64,000 nucleotides of DNA, taken from Haloarcula mannanilytica (lineage in GTDB: Archaea; Halobacteriota; Halobacteria; Halobacteriales; Haloarculaceae). The notes below the pieces were generated by a model. That model saw nothing but the letters and a program-made list of their open reading frames with translations. It had not been told where the DNA came from and ran no database searches. This document shows positions 54,494 to 63,576 of the stretch, one piece after another; position 1 is the stretch's first letter, and each line of letters starts with the position of its first letter. A program made the translations under genes and the position numbers. The stretch is taken from NCBI RefSeq assembly GCF_005406125.1, contig NZ_BIXZ01000002.1:496001-560000 (forward strand), written 5' to 3'.

Positions 54494-54700
54494 ATGAGCG
54501 AATCCACCATTACGGGGCTACAGCCCCGCACAAACACCGAAGCATCGCAATCGAATAGTTCTGACGACGGCAGTTGTGCCACCTGTCGAGGTGATGCTGA
54601 CGGGATCGATGCACGAACCCGCGAGCCGAGTTGCGCGGAGTGCGCGACCCGCCGCTCTGACGGTGGCCGGTCGGAGCGTGGGGTGAGAAAGCGTGAGTGA
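54494..54700 (+). CDS. Small zinc-finger protein upstream of integrase
   Basis: This 68-aa protein has two CxxC pairs (SCATCRGD and SCAECATRR) about 22 residues apart, set in a Ser/Asp/Arg-rich chain. It overlaps the integrase GTG by eight bases, so the two are coupled. From memory, SNJ2-type integrases are made together with small proteins that stimulate integration and excision, and this could be such a partner. A GTG start at 54434 would add 20 residues but would place the hairpin inside the gene. Confidence 0.68.
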   Translation: MSESTITGLQPRTNTEASQSNSSDDGSCATCRGDADGIDARTREPSCAECATRRSDGGRSERGVRKRE

Positions 54701-55730
54701 TAGTCTCCAACCGCTGGAACCGGGCAGAGCCATCGATATGTACCTCAAGGCCCGGCAAGACGAACTGACCGAATCGACGATACAGTCACAGGAGTATCGT
54801 CTGGAAGCTTTCGAACAGTTCTGCCGCGAAGAAGGGATTGAGAACCTGAATGACCTATCGGGGCGGGATCTGTACGCCTATCGCGTCTGGCGACGAGAGG
54901 GGAACGGGAAGGAACGCGAGAGTATCGAGCCCATCACTCTTCGAGGCCAGCTGGCGACAGTCCGCTCGTTCCTTCGCTTCGCTGCCGAAGTGGATGCAGT
55001 TCCGGAAGATCTTCGGACTAAAGTCCCGCTGCCGACTATCAACGGCGCTGGCGAGGTGAGTGCGTCTACGCTCGACCCGGAGCGTGCCGATACGATTCTC
55101 GACTACCTTCAGCTGTACCAGTACGCGTCAAGAACGCATGTCATCGTCCTTCTGTTGTGGCATACCGGGGCGCGCATGGGCGCGATCCGTGGGCTGGATA
55201 TCGATGATTGCAAACTCGAAGGGAGCGATCCGGGTATCGAGTTCGTCCATCGTCCACAGTCAGATACGCCGCTGAAGAACGGCGAGAAGGGGCAACGCTG
55301 GAACGCTATCAGCGAACACGTTGCCAACGTCGTACAGGACTACATCAACGGCCCCCGTGAGTCGGTTTTCGACGAACACGGCCGCCGTCCACTCATCACG
55401 ACTCAACAGGGTCGTGCCTCCACGTCGACGTTCCGAACGACAATGTACAGGGTTTCCCGCCCATGTTGGCGGGGAGCGGAGTGCCCGCATGACCGTGATC
55501 CGGAAGAGTGCGAAGCAACGGAGACGGTGAAGGCTTCGACGTGTCCATCCGCTCGGTCACCACACGACGTTCGGAGTGGCAGAGTGACGGCGTATCGGCG
55601 GGAGGATGTCCCACGCCGTGTGGTGTCAGACCGGCTGGACGCGAGCGACCAGATTCTCGACAAGCACTACGACCGACGCGGCGAGCGTGAGAAGTCCGAA
55701 CAGCGCCGTGATTATCTCCCAGAGGTGTAA
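54693..55730 (+). CDS. int: Tyrosine recombinase (provirus integrase, SNJ2-like)
   Basis: This 345-aa integrase starts with GTG. An N-terminal SAM-like core-binding domain (TESTIQSQEYRLEAFEQFC) is followed by the catalytic domain. The first Arg lies in GARMGAIRGLD near residue 160, H-x-x-R in SPHDVRSG near residue 290, and the nucleophile Tyr in LDKHYDRRGE near 325. A small Cys cluster (CWRGAECPHDRDPEEC) just before the HxxR box may bind zinc. The gene ends 49 bases from the right att site, as expected for a virus that integrates at a tRNA. Confidence 0.92.
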   Translation: MSDSLQPLEPGRAIDMYLKARQDELTESTIQSQEYRLEAFEQFCREEGIENLNDLSGRDLYAYRVWRREGNGKERESIEPITLRGQLATVRSFLRFAAEVDAVPEDLRTKVPLPTINGAGEVSASTLDPERADTILDYLQLYQYASRTHVIVLLLWHTGARMGAIRGLDIDDCKLEGSDPGIEFVHRPQSDTPLKNGEKGQRWNAISEHVANVVQDYINGPRESVFDEHGRRPLITTQQGRASTSTFRTTMYRVSRPCWRGAECPHDRDPEECEATETVKASTCPSARSPHDVRSGRVTAYRREDVPRRVVSDRLDASDQILDKHYDRRGEREKSEQRRDYLPEV

Positions 55731-55779
55731 CAATGACTTACCGACTTACTTTTAGTAACCGCAAGACAGTACCGCGAAA

Positions 55780-55793
55780 CCGGCAGGGCCCAT
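55780..55793 (+). repeat. Right attachment site (attR core, 14 bp)
   Basis: CCGGCAGGGCCCAT is identical to the tRNA 3' end at 42326-42339; the flanking bases differ on both sides. The distance between the two cores is 13,454 bp, which is the size of the excised circle. Confidence 0.85.
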
Positions 55794-55861
55794 TTCTAAC
55801 ACAGAGAACCCATCTCTGAGAGAACCGTCTGCCGTGCTGTCGGATTTCATACCACTGTTGC

Positions 55862-56272
55862 TCATTCATCGACAACGACGACCTTGACCTGCTGAACACC
55901 ACCAATTGCGCGAAGCCGATTGGCCAGTTCCGTGATCTTGCCGCCTGCGCCCTCGACGACCAGGGTCTCCATACAGGTGTCGTGGGAGAGGTGGATATGC
56001 TGGACGGACGTGATGATGTCGGCCATCTCGTGTTGGACGGTCTGGAGGTCATCGGCGATGCCGGAGACGTGGTGGTCATGGACGATGACGATGGTTCCGT
56101 GGTGGTGTTGCTCGCCGCCGGACTCCCACTCATAGGTCGCAAAGAAGTCACGCAGCGAGTCGCGTATCGCCTCCGACCGGCTCGCGTACTCCCAGTCGTC
56201 GACGATACTGTCGAGTCGGTCGACCATCGACGACGGGAGTGTCAGGCTGATCCGGTCGAGATCCTCACTCAT
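55862..56272 (-). CDS. nikR: Nickel-responsive regulator NikR
   Basis: This 136-aa protein has an N-terminal ribbon-helix-helix DNA-binding domain (RISLTLPSSMVDRLDSIV, YASRSEAIRDSLRDF) and a C-terminal ACT domain with the nickel ligands: His in HDHH, HIH around VQHIHLSHDTC, and the Cys of DTCMETLVV. When nickel is present NikR represses nickel uptake genes, here the divergent ECF transporter. It is chromosomal DNA just outside attR. Confidence 0.93.
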   Translation of the reverse strand: MSEDLDRISLTLPSSMVDRLDSIVDDWEYASRSEAIRDSLRDFFATYEWESGGEQHHHGTIVIVHDHHVSGIADDLQTVQHEMADIITSVQHIHLSHDTCMETLVVEGAGGKITELANRLRAIGGVQQVKVVVVDE

Positions 56273-56317
56273 GTGTGTCGATAGGAACTGGCCGGCATAT
56301 GGATACCCGGGCTTCGG

Positions 56318-56367
56318 TAATACTCACCCGCTAGCGATAATACTGTTCGATGAAAAAGTATTATTAC
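56318..56367 (+). promoter_or_regulatory. Probable NikR operator over the nickel transporter promoter
   Basis: ATAATACT (56337-56344), 12 bases and AGTATTAT (56357-56364) form a perfect 8-bp dyad, with an extra TAATACT half-site at 56318-56324. The right arm overlaps the TATA-like position about 30 bases before the transporter ATG at 56393. This fits repression by the NikR encoded next door, although the spacing is shorter than the bacterial NikR site. Confidence 0.6.
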
Positions 56368-56392
56368 GGCGGCGGGGCCAGACCCGAGTAGT

Positions 56393-57031
56393 ATGCACAT
56401 TCCGGACGGATATATCGATCTGCCGCTTGCGCTGCTGTTTGGCGCGCTTGCGGTCGTGATTTTGAGCGTCGCCGCGAGGCGAGTCAATGGCGAGATATCC
56501 GACGCGCGCGCGCCGCTACTTGGCGTCGTCGCGGCGAGCATCTTCGCCGCACAGATGCTCGACTGGCCGATTCCGGGCGGCACCAGCGCTCACTTCGTCG
56601 GGGGTGCATTCGCGGCGATTCTCCTCGGTCCGCATTTGGGCGCACTCTGTGTCGCGACCGTCGTCACGATTCAGGCGCTTATTTTCGGCGACGGCGGGCT
56701 CGTGGTGCTTGGCGCGAACGTGTTCAACATGGCTATCGTTGAGGTGTACGTCGGCTACGCCATCTATCGCCTGCTCGTCCCCTACGGCGAGTTCCAGGCT
56801 GCCTTCGCCGCCGGATGGCTGGGAATCACCGCGGGAGCGTTGACCGCCGCGCTCCAACTCGGGCTCTCCTCGGCGTTCCAGTACCAGTTGCTGACGACGC
56901 TGTCGATCATGGGCGTCGGGCATCTCGCGCTCGGACTGATCGAGGGAGCGATCACCGCCGCGGTCTATCGCTATCTGGCCCGCGCTCGCCCCGACCTCCG
57001 GCCGAACACCGCTCCGGAGGTGAGCGCGTGA
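56393..57031 (+). CDS. nikM: Nickel ECF transporter substrate-binding membrane protein (CbiM/NikM)
   Basis: This 212-aa protein begins MHIPDGYIDLP, the conserved N-terminus whose first His and backbone form the Ni/Co site in CbiM/NikM. About six membrane helices follow. It is the specificity component of an energy-coupling-factor importer. NikR next to it makes nickel the likely metal. Its stop overlaps the next start (TGATG). Confidence 0.93.
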   Translation: MHIPDGYIDLPLALLFGALAVVILSVAARRVNGEISDARAPLLGVVAASIFAAQMLDWPIPGGTSAHFVGGAFAAILLGPHLGALCVATVVTIQALIFGDGGLVVLGANVFNMAIVEVYVGYAIYRLLVPYGEFQAAFAAGWLGITAGALTAALQLGLSSAFQYQLLTTLSIMGVGHLALGLIEGAITAAVYRYLARARPDLRPNTAPEVSA

Positions 57032-57345
57032 TGACCTGGGACTACCCCGACTGGCTGCCCCGTGCGCTGGCCGCACTGCTGGTCCTGACGCTGCTCGCGC
57101 CGGTGTTTGGCTGGGCGGCCGGTCAGGTCGGCTACGCCGAACCGCTTGAGAACGCCGCCGAGGCAACGGGTGCGACGGAACATGCTACTGCGGTCGGCAC
57201 CGCACTGTTTCCCGACTACGGCGTTCCCGGACTCGGTGGCGCACCCGGAACGTTTGTGTCGGCTGTCGTCGGGACCGCGCTAACGCTCCTCGTCGGTGCC
57301 GCCATCGGTCGCGTACTCGGGGCGGATACCGACAGGCGGCAGTAG
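57031..57345 (+). CDS. nikN: Nickel ECF transporter accessory protein (PDGLE/CbiN-like)
   Basis: This 104-aa protein has an N-terminal and a C-terminal membrane helix separated by an extracellular loop (AEPLENAAEATGATEHATAVGTALFPDYGVPGL), the build of CbiN/NikN and PDGLE domains, which assist metal loading of CbiM/NikM. It is coupled to the gene before by a one-base overlap. Confidence 0.85.
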   Translation: MTWDYPDWLPRALAALLVLTLLAPVFGWAAGQVGYAEPLENAAEATGATEHATAVGTALFPDYGVPGLGGAPGTFVSAVVGTALTLLVGAAIGRVLGADTDRRQ

Positions 57346-57348
57346 CGC

Positions 57349-58140
57349 ATGGCCGGCAGCGACCTGCTCGACCGGACCGTCGCAGCCATCGCGGCCAGCG
57401 CACAGTGGTTCCTGCTCGCAGAGGAGCTACCGGACCGCGACGGGTTTCTCCAGGCTGTTACGCCGACGGTCAAGCTCGTCGGCATCGCCGCGCTCGTCGC
57501 CCTGACCGTGACACAGCGGACGCTGTCGACAGTCGTCGCGCTCGCGCTTCTCGCCGCGGCACTCGCGGTGCTGTCGCGGGTCCCTGCTCGTACTTTCCTG
57601 GGCCGCCTGACCGGGCCGCCGGCGTTCGCGCTGGTCGTCGTTGCCCCTCAAGCATTCCTGATGGGCGGTCCCTCGCTGGGTTCGCTCCCGCTCTCGGCCG
57701 CCGGCGTCGACTACGTACTCACGTTCGTCGTCCGCGTGACAGCATGTGTCGGTTTCCTGTCGGTGTTACTGGTGACGACGCGGTTTGCGGATCTGCTCGG
57801 GGCGTTCCGTCGTCTCCGAGCCCCTGCCATCGCCGTCTCGCTCCTGGCGATAACCTATCGGTATCTCCTCCTGTTTTTCGCCGAACTCGAACGGATGGTC
57901 CGTGCCCGCCGGAGTCGGACCATCGCCGAGCCGAGCCTCCGCCGGAACTGGCGCGACTCGGGGCACTTCGTCGGCTCGTTTCTCGTTCGGAGCCTGGAAC
58001 GCGGCGAGCGGGTCCAGCGGGCCGCTCGCGCCCGCGGCGGGACCGGCCCGACGCCGGCACAGCCCCGGCAACCGCTCGGTCGTGCTGACCTCGCGTTCGG
58101 ACTGGTCGTCACGCTCGCCGTCGTGGTGGTGGTCGCGTGA
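57349..58140 (+). CDS. nikQ: ECF transporter T component (CbiQ/NikQ)
   Basis: This 263-aa protein has five or six membrane helices and the coupling helices typical of EcfT (FFAELERMVRARRSRT and LVRSLERGERVQRAARARG, with the Ala-Arg-Gly/Ser motifs that contact the ATPase). It starts three bases after the preceding stop and overlaps the ATPase gene by four bases (GTGA). Confidence 0.92.
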   Translation: MAGSDLLDRTVAAIAASAQWFLLAEELPDRDGFLQAVTPTVKLVGIAALVALTVTQRTLSTVVALALLAAALAVLSRVPARTFLGRLTGPPAFALVVVAPQAFLMGGPSLGSLPLSAAGVDYVLTFVVRVTACVGFLSVLLVTTRFADLLGAFRRLRAPAIAVSLLAITYRYLLLFFAELERMVRARRSRTIAEPSLRRNWRDSGHFVGSFLVRSLERGERVQRAARARGGTGPTPAQPRQPLGRADLAFGLVVTLAVVVVVA

Positions 58141-58949
58141 CTGCAATCGAAGCCACCGACCTCCGGTATGCTTACCCCGACGGGACGCTGGCTGTCGACG
58201 GCGTCGACGTGTCCGTCGACCGCGGTGAGCGGGTGGCGCTACTGGGCCCGAACGGGGCCGGCAAGTCGACGCTGCTAGAGTTGCTTGGCGGCCTGGTCGA
58301 CCCCGACAGCGGCCAGGTCCGATATTTCGGGGAGACGACCGACGCTGACACTGTCCGCAGTCGTCTGAGCGTCCTCACGCAGAACCCTGCCGACTACCTG
58401 TTCAATCCGACCGTCCGGGAGGACCTCGCCTACGGGCCGGCCCAGCTCGACTGCGACCGCGAAGAAGTCGGCCGTCGTGTCGAGCGGGTCGCGGACCGGC
58501 TGGACCTCGACGGTCTCCTGTCGAAACCGCCGTTCCGGCTCAGTGGCGGCGAACAGCGCCGGGCGGCCCTCGCTAGCGCCCTCACCGTCGGGCCGGACGT
58601 ACTCCTCCTCGATGAGCCGGTGAGCAACGTCGACGCCGCGAACCGAGAAACGATTCTCGACCTGCTGGACGAACTCGCGGCCGACGGCGTCACGCTCGTC
58701 GTCTCGACGCCTGACACCGAACTCGTCCCACACGTCGCGGACCGGGTGCTGTTGCTCGACGACACCGGGATGATTACCGCGAGGGGGCCCACCCGAAACA
58801 TCCTGACTGACACCGACCTGCTGCGGGACTGTGACCTGCGGCCGCCACAGGTCGTCAGGCTGTTCGAGGGGCGCACGGCGGACGTACCACTGACCGTCGA
58901 CGATGCTGCCGAGCGGCTGGATACGGGCGAGCCGGAGTCTGTGGAGTAG
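58137..58949 (+). CDS. nikO: ECF transporter ATP-binding protein (CbiO/NikO)
   Basis: This 270-aa ATPase has Walker A GPNGAGKST near residue 37, the Q-loop LTQNPADYLF, signature LSGGEQRR near 135 and Walker B VLLLDEPVSNVD near 155. It energises nickel import by the nikMNQ products. It starts with GTG inside the stop codon of the T component. No further transport gene follows. Confidence 0.93.
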   Translation: MTAIEATDLRYAYPDGTLAVDGVDVSVDRGERVALLGPNGAGKSTLLELLGGLVDPDSGQVRYFGETTDADTVRSRLSVLTQNPADYLFNPTVREDLAYGPAQLDCDREEVGRRVERVADRLDLDGLLSKPPFRLSGGEQRRAALASALTVGPDVLLLDEPVSNVDAANRETILDLLDELAADGVTLVVSTPDTELVPHVADRVLLLDDTGMITARGPTRNILTDTDLLRDCDLRPPQVVRLFEGRTADVPLTVDDAAERLDTGEPESVE

Positions 58950-58981
58950 TTCGGATTGGGAAAGTAGACCACCGGCCGCTG

Positions 58982-59509
58982 TCACTTCGACCCGTCGAGC
59001 AGGCGGCCGTGTACGTCGATCTCGCCGTTCCGAATCCGGGTGCTGCTGATTCGCGTCCCGTCTTCGGCAACGACGAACGGCGGCGTATGTATTTCCAGCG
59101 GCCCGAGCCCAGCCTCCCGCCGCCGCTGATTGAGTTGGTGAGCACGGCGCTGTGCCTTCGACTCCGGCGAGGCGACGAGCGCGTCAACGTCCGCCCGCGT
59201 CGCGGCCGGTCCCTGCGTATCCAGCAGCCGGACAATTTCGTAGGTGGCAGTGTAGGCTTCGCTTAGATCGCGCAGTTCGGTATCGAGCGCGTTTCGGCGG
59301 TCGTCGTAGGCACCCAACTGTTCGGCGTGTGAGGAATCGCTACGCGTTTCCGTTGCCAAATCGGAACTCGTGAGGCCGACGATGACGTGGCCATCGCCGG
59401 AGCCGTCGTGGCTCGCGGTCTGGAACGCTTTGTGGAGGAGCGCACGGTGGCCGTTGTGGATTGGTGTGAAGGTCCCGCCGAGAATTGCGGTTCGGTCCGC
59501 GTCAGCCAT
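58982..59509 (-). CDS. coaD: Phosphopantetheine adenylyltransferase, archaeal type
   Basis: This 175-aa nucleotidyltransferase has the T/HxGH signature in GGTFTPIHNGHRALLHKAF and the C-terminal ISSTRIRNGEID motif. The size and motifs match archaeal pantetheine-phosphate adenylyltransferase, the fourth step of coenzyme A synthesis. ATG 59509 lies about 25 bases from a CTATATATG-type TATA box (59531-59540), so the message is probably leaderless. Confidence 0.88.
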   Translation of the reverse strand: MADADRTAILGGTFTPIHNGHRALLHKAFQTASHDGSGDGHVIVGLTSSDLATETRSDSSHAEQLGAYDDRRNALDTELRDLSEAYTATYEIVRLLDTQGPAATRADVDALVASPESKAQRRAHQLNQRRREAGLGPLEIHTPPFVVAEDGTRISSTRIRNGEIDVHGRLLDGSK

Positions 59510-59647
59510 ACGCGAATGTGCTGCCAGTGTCATATATAGGTACTGTCCACGAGATGGCACCGTCAGTGACAACGGCACGCACTGAGCATGCTCCGGTAAC
59601 ACTCGCGTCAGCAGTAACTCAAGTACCTCCGGTACGTATCTGTAGTA

Positions 59648-60637
59648 ATGACAGACGTTACTCCCACACCGGGCATTCACCACGTCACGTGTATCGCGAG
59701 CGATCCACAGCAGAACATGGACTTCTGGGTCGAGACGCTCGGGCTCAGGCTCGTCAAGCGCTCGATCAACCAGGACGACCCGAGTACGTACCACTTCTTC
59801 TTCGCCGATGCCGAGGGGAATCCGGGCACGAGCATGACGTTCTTCCCCTGGGAAGACCACTCACAGGGGAAGGTCGGCTCCGGACAGGTCTCACGCACCG
59901 CGTTCCGTGTGCCTGAGGGAAGCTTCGACTACTGGGAGGACCGCTTCGACGAGTACGGTGTCGACTACGACGACCGCGTCGAACGGTTCGGCGAAACCGT
60001 CCTCCCGTTCCGCGACCCCGACGGGCTGCCGGTCGAGCTGGTCGAGGTCGAGATTCCCGACGACGACCCGACCGAGCCGTGGACGGAGTTCGTCCCCGAA
60101 GACGCTGCCATCCGTGGTTTCCACTCCGTGACGCTCTGGCTCGCTGACCCCGAACCGACGGAGGACCTGCTTCAGAAGATGGGACTGGAGGAAGTCGGCA
60201 CCGAACAGGCACAAGGCGACACCCCCGGCGACGAGCGAACCCGCTTTGCCGCGCCCGGCTCCGTCGGGAAGTACGTCGACGTGTTGCCGACAATCGAGGG
60301 CGGTCGTCAGGGCCACGGCACGGTCCACCACGTCGCCTTCCAGACGCCGACCGACGAGGACCAGCAGGCGATGCGTGAGGCCGTCCGCGGCGCGGGCCTG
60401 CGTCCCACCTCACAGATCGACCGCCACTGGTTCCGGTCGGTCTACTTCCGGGAGTTCGGCGGCGTCCTGTTCGAACTCGCCACGAGCGACCCCGGCTACG
60501 ACAGCGACGAACCGCTTGACGACCTCGGCGGCCGACTGGTGCTGCCCGGAAAGTTCGAGGACCGGCGCGAGGAGATCGAAGCGGGCCTTACGGACGTGAC
60601 GATTCCCCGAGCGGAGCCGGCCGAAGCCGACGACTAA
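59648..60637 (+). CDS. VOC-family ring-cleaving dioxygenase/glyoxalase (MhqO/LinE-like)
   Basis: This 329-aa protein has two vicinal-oxygen-chelate modules. The first begins GIHHVTCIASDPQQNMDFWVETLGLRLVKRS and the second IRGFHSVTLWLADPEPTEDLL. The metal ligands are His (IHHVT), His (TVHHVAFQ) and Glu (GGVLFELATS). Relatives are hydroquinone dioxygenases or stress-induced glyoxalases. The substrate is uncertain. With the GST-like hydroquinone reductase at the left edge it may belong to quinone detoxification, but the genes are far apart. Confidence 0.85.
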   Translation: MTDVTPTPGIHHVTCIASDPQQNMDFWVETLGLRLVKRSINQDDPSTYHFFFADAEGNPGTSMTFFPWEDHSQGKVGSGQVSRTAFRVPEGSFDYWEDRFDEYGVDYDDRVERFGETVLPFRDPDGLPVELVEVEIPDDDPTEPWTEFVPEDAAIRGFHSVTLWLADPEPTEDLLQKMGLEEVGTEQAQGDTPGDERTRFAAPGSVGKYVDVLPTIEGGRQGHGTVHHVAFQTPTDEDQQAMREAVRGAGLRPTSQIDRHWFRSVYFREFGGVLFELATSDPGYDSDEPLDDLGGRLVLPGKFEDRREEIEAGLTDVTIPRAEPAEADD

Positions 60638-60692
60638 CGCCGACAAGCGATTCGGTATATGCTTCATTCTTCCTGTTAGCCTGTGAGTAAAT

Positions 60693-61091
60693 ATGAGTGC
60701 CCAGGCTGTCCTGTGGCACATGTCTACCGAGGGGCAGGAGTACGTTATCGCGCCGTGGGGAGAGGGCGACTGTGAGACGACTGTGGTCACAGTTGACCTG
60801 CCGTCCCGGGACCTCGCGGCCCAACTGGAAGTCCCGACGGACGTGCTGGACCGCATGGCACAGCTGAGTGACGAATACGATATTCCGGTGACGGAGGCGC
60901 TCGCGGAGCGACTGGAAATCAATCGGGCGCGAATTTCGCTGTCCGCCGCGAAATCAGTCGATGACGTGGCCGCCGTCCAGCAGCACCTCACGGACGCCCG
61001 GGAGTACCTGTCCGGCGTCGAGACGCTCGACACGGCCGACCTCGAAGACGACATCGAACATATCTGGACGAACGAACTCGGGAGCGCATAG
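60693..61091 (+). CDS. Hypothetical acidic helical protein
   Basis: This 132-aa protein begins MSAQAVLWHMSTEGQEYVI and is mainly helical from residue 40 on (DVLDRMAQLSDEYDIPVTEALAERLEI). No motif or membrane segment is seen. It is convergent with the nitric oxide reductase gene, 31 bases apart. Confidence 0.6.
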   Translation: MSAQAVLWHMSTEGQEYVIAPWGEGDCETTVVTVDLPSRDLAAQLEVPTDVLDRMAQLSDEYDIPVTEALAERLEINRARISLSAAKSVDDVAAVQQHLTDAREYLSGVETLDTADLEDDIEHIWTNELGSA

Positions 61092-61122
61092 CGCCCCGAC
61101 TGTCTTCTGGCTGACGCCTCCC

Positions 61123-63417
61123 TCAGTCGTCGCTCATCACACCCTCCGCGACGGCCATGTCCTCGACCGTGGGGTCGTCCTCGGACGCCCGGAGGACGAA
61201 CCGCTTGCGGATCAGGTCGGCGGCGTAGATGGCCGTCCCGAGGATGATGAGCGTGTCGCCGGGCAGGCGCGCCCAGAACAGGGTCTGGACGATCGGCTGG
61301 TTGTAGAACGCGAGGCTTCGGCCGGCGGCGTAACTACCGGTGAACACTGCCTCCAGCTGGAGGAAGCCCACGGGCAGCACGGAGACGAACACCATCAGCA
61401 CCAGGCCGACGTTCCAGCACCAGAACGCCGCCCGGAGCCAGGACTCGTCCCAGCGCTCGGGCTTGATGGCGAGCTGGAGCATGTACGTGACCATCCCCAG
61501 CGCGAGGAAGCCAAAGGCCCCGAACATCGCGGCGTGGGCGTGGCCGACCGTGAGGTAGGTGCCGTGCTCGTAGTAGTTGATCAGCGGGAGGTTGATGAAG
61601 AAGCCGAGCACGCCGGCCCCGACGAAGTTCCAGATCCCGCTGGCGATGATGAACATGAACGGGAGCTTGTAGGGGAACCCGCCGGTCTCGGACATCGCCC
61701 GGTACTGGCCCAGCGCCTCGTAGAGGATGAACACCAGCGGGAGCAGCTCAAGCGTCGAGAACACGCTTCCGATTGGGACCCACATGTCCGGCATGCCGAC
61801 CCACCAGTAGTGGTGGGAGACGCCGATGACGCCCGTGCTCATCACCAGCAAGGCCTGGAGCATGACTGCCTTCTCGGCGCTGCGGCGGCTGAGCAGGTTC
61901 ATCGACACCAGCGTCAGCCCGACGATGGCGACGATGAAGAACTCGAAGGCCCCTTCGACCCACATGTGGACGACCCACCAGCGCCAGAACTCCGTGACGG
62001 CGATGTTGGTCTCGGGGGTGAAGAAGAACCCGGCGGTAAACAGCAGGGCGATGGAACCGCCGGCGTAGAGGATCATGTGCGCGAGACCGAACACCGGCTC
62101 GCGGTCAAGCAGTGGCTTCAGGCCCCGGATGGAGAGGACGGCCCACAGGCCAAAGCCAACGAGTAGTCCGAACTGCCAGACCTTCCCGACTTCGAGGTAC
62201 TCCAGCCCTTCGTTGCCGAACAGCCACCAGAGGTCGCCGAAGTAGCCGTGTGAACCGAGCCAGATGCCGCCGAGGCCGCCGACGGTGACGACGACGATGG
62301 CCCCCAGCAACACGTCGATGTACGTCGACTGCCGCTTTGGCTCGTGGCCGGTCAGCAGCGGCGGGAGGAACAGTCCGGCTCCGAGCCAGGTCGCGGCGAT
62401 CCAGAGGATGCCAAGGTCGATGTGCCAGGTCTTCGCCATGGCAAAGGGCAGTAGCTGGAGGATGTGGACGCCGAAGATTTCCTCGATGCCGAAGAAGCCG
62501 GCCCGCTCGATGTAGAAGTGGGCGAGCAATCCACCGAGTAACACTTGCGCGAGGAACAGCCCGGCGGCGACCGGGATGAACCGCAGGGCGGCCCGCTGGC
62601 TGGGGAAGATGCTCACGTCGCCGGGTTCGGGAACTGAGAGGTCGTCGGCGGAGGGTTCCGGGAGCCTGACGGACTGGTACAGCCAGATGCCGCCACCGGC
62701 GGCGGCGACGAGCAGCACCATCGCGATGACGCTCCAGGTCATCGCCGCGCCGGTCGCGTCGTTCCCGGCGGCTGGCTCGTATGGCCAGTCGTTCGTGTAA
62801 GAGTGCTCGCCGCCCGGACGGTCGGTGTGGGAGAACCACGCCGTCCACATGGCGAAGTCAGCGAACTGCCGGGCGTCGGCCTCGGAGTCGATCATCCCCT
62901 CGGGGACGCCCCGTTCGTGGCTCCCCTCGTGGTACCGCTCGACGTACTCCTGGCGGACCTGCTCGTGGGCGTACAGCTCCGCGGCGGAGTACTCGATGTT
63001 CCCGCCGGTGTACTCCCCACTGAGGTCCTGTTTCACGTCGTCATTGACGGCGGCCTGTTCGGCCGTCGACAGCGACTCGTACTCGGTCCCGTAGCGCTCC
63101 TCGGCGTAGTACGTCCGCATGTGCTGGGTTTTCAACTCCAGCGAATCGGCGGTGTAGTCCGCGCCGTAGTACGCGCCGTTACCGAGAATCGAGCCGTGGT
63201 TCATCAGCCCGTTCCTCTGGAACGCCTTCTTGCCGTCGCGGATGTCCTCACCCGCGACGACCGTCTCGCCGTCGGGTCCGACGACCTGCTCCGGGATGGG
63301 CGGCGCTTCCTGATACGCGATCCACGCGCCGGCCCCCATGACAACGAGGTTGAAGACGAATGCGGCGGCGATCACCTTCGCGATCGTTTTGCGTTTGAGC
63401 TCCATGTAGTTCGACAT
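61123..63417 (-). CDS. norB: Quinol-dependent nitric oxide reductase (qNOR), single subunit
   Basis: This 764-aa enzyme reduces 2 NO to N2O with electrons from quinol. The N-terminal extension (residues about 35-230) is the cytochrome-c-like fold without haem-binding CxxCH, characteristic of qNOR. The 12-helix haem-copper oxidase-like core has WRWWVVHMWVEGAFEFF, HHYWWVGMPD and GHAHAAMFGAFGFL with the haem and FeB histidines. No other denitrification gene is in the window, so a detoxification role is possible. ATG 63417 precedes the first membrane segment. Confidence 0.94.
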   Translation of the reverse strand: MSNYMELKRKTIAKVIAAAFVFNLVVMGAGAWIAYQEAPPIPEQVVGPDGETVVAGEDIRDGKKAFQRNGLMNHGSILGNGAYYGADYTADSLELKTQHMRTYYAEERYGTEYESLSTAEQAAVNDDVKQDLSGEYTGGNIEYSAAELYAHEQVRQEYVERYHEGSHERGVPEGMIDSEADARQFADFAMWTAWFSHTDRPGGEHSYTNDWPYEPAAGNDATGAAMTWSVIAMVLLVAAAGGGIWLYQSVRLPEPSADDLSVPEPGDVSIFPSQRAALRFIPVAAGLFLAQVLLGGLLAHFYIERAGFFGIEEIFGVHILQLLPFAMAKTWHIDLGILWIAATWLGAGLFLPPLLTGHEPKRQSTYIDVLLGAIVVVTVGGLGGIWLGSHGYFGDLWWLFGNEGLEYLEVGKVWQFGLLVGFGLWAVLSIRGLKPLLDREPVFGLAHMILYAGGSIALLFTAGFFFTPETNIAVTEFWRWWVVHMWVEGAFEFFIVAIVGLTLVSMNLLSRRSAEKAVMLQALLVMSTGVIGVSHHYWWVGMPDMWVPIGSVFSTLELLPLVFILYEALGQYRAMSETGGFPYKLPFMFIIASGIWNFVGAGVLGFFINLPLINYYEHGTYLTVGHAHAAMFGAFGFLALGMVTYMLQLAIKPERWDESWLRAAFWCWNVGLVLMVFVSVLPVGFLQLEAVFTGSYAAGRSLAFYNQPIVQTLFWARLPGDTLIILGTAIYAADLIRKRFVLRASEDDPTVEDMAVAEGVMSDD

Positions 63418-63576
63418 TTAATTCCCCCCGGTAAGAAGGGGCGACGCCGTTCCCAGTCGCTGGCGACGGGGGGAACATGTTCGCCCTGATTGCGAAGCGA
63501 TTGTTGCCGATCCGATTTGGGACGACTGTAGTAGGAGTATCACAAGGCAGATACCGGCCGCTCTCCCAAATTCGGT

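Noticed and set aside
60961-62166. 401-codon frame opposite the nitric oxide reductase gene
   Set aside because: Shadow of a well-conserved membrane enzyme; its product is full of Glu/His/Asp repeats typical of antisense translation of membrane helices.
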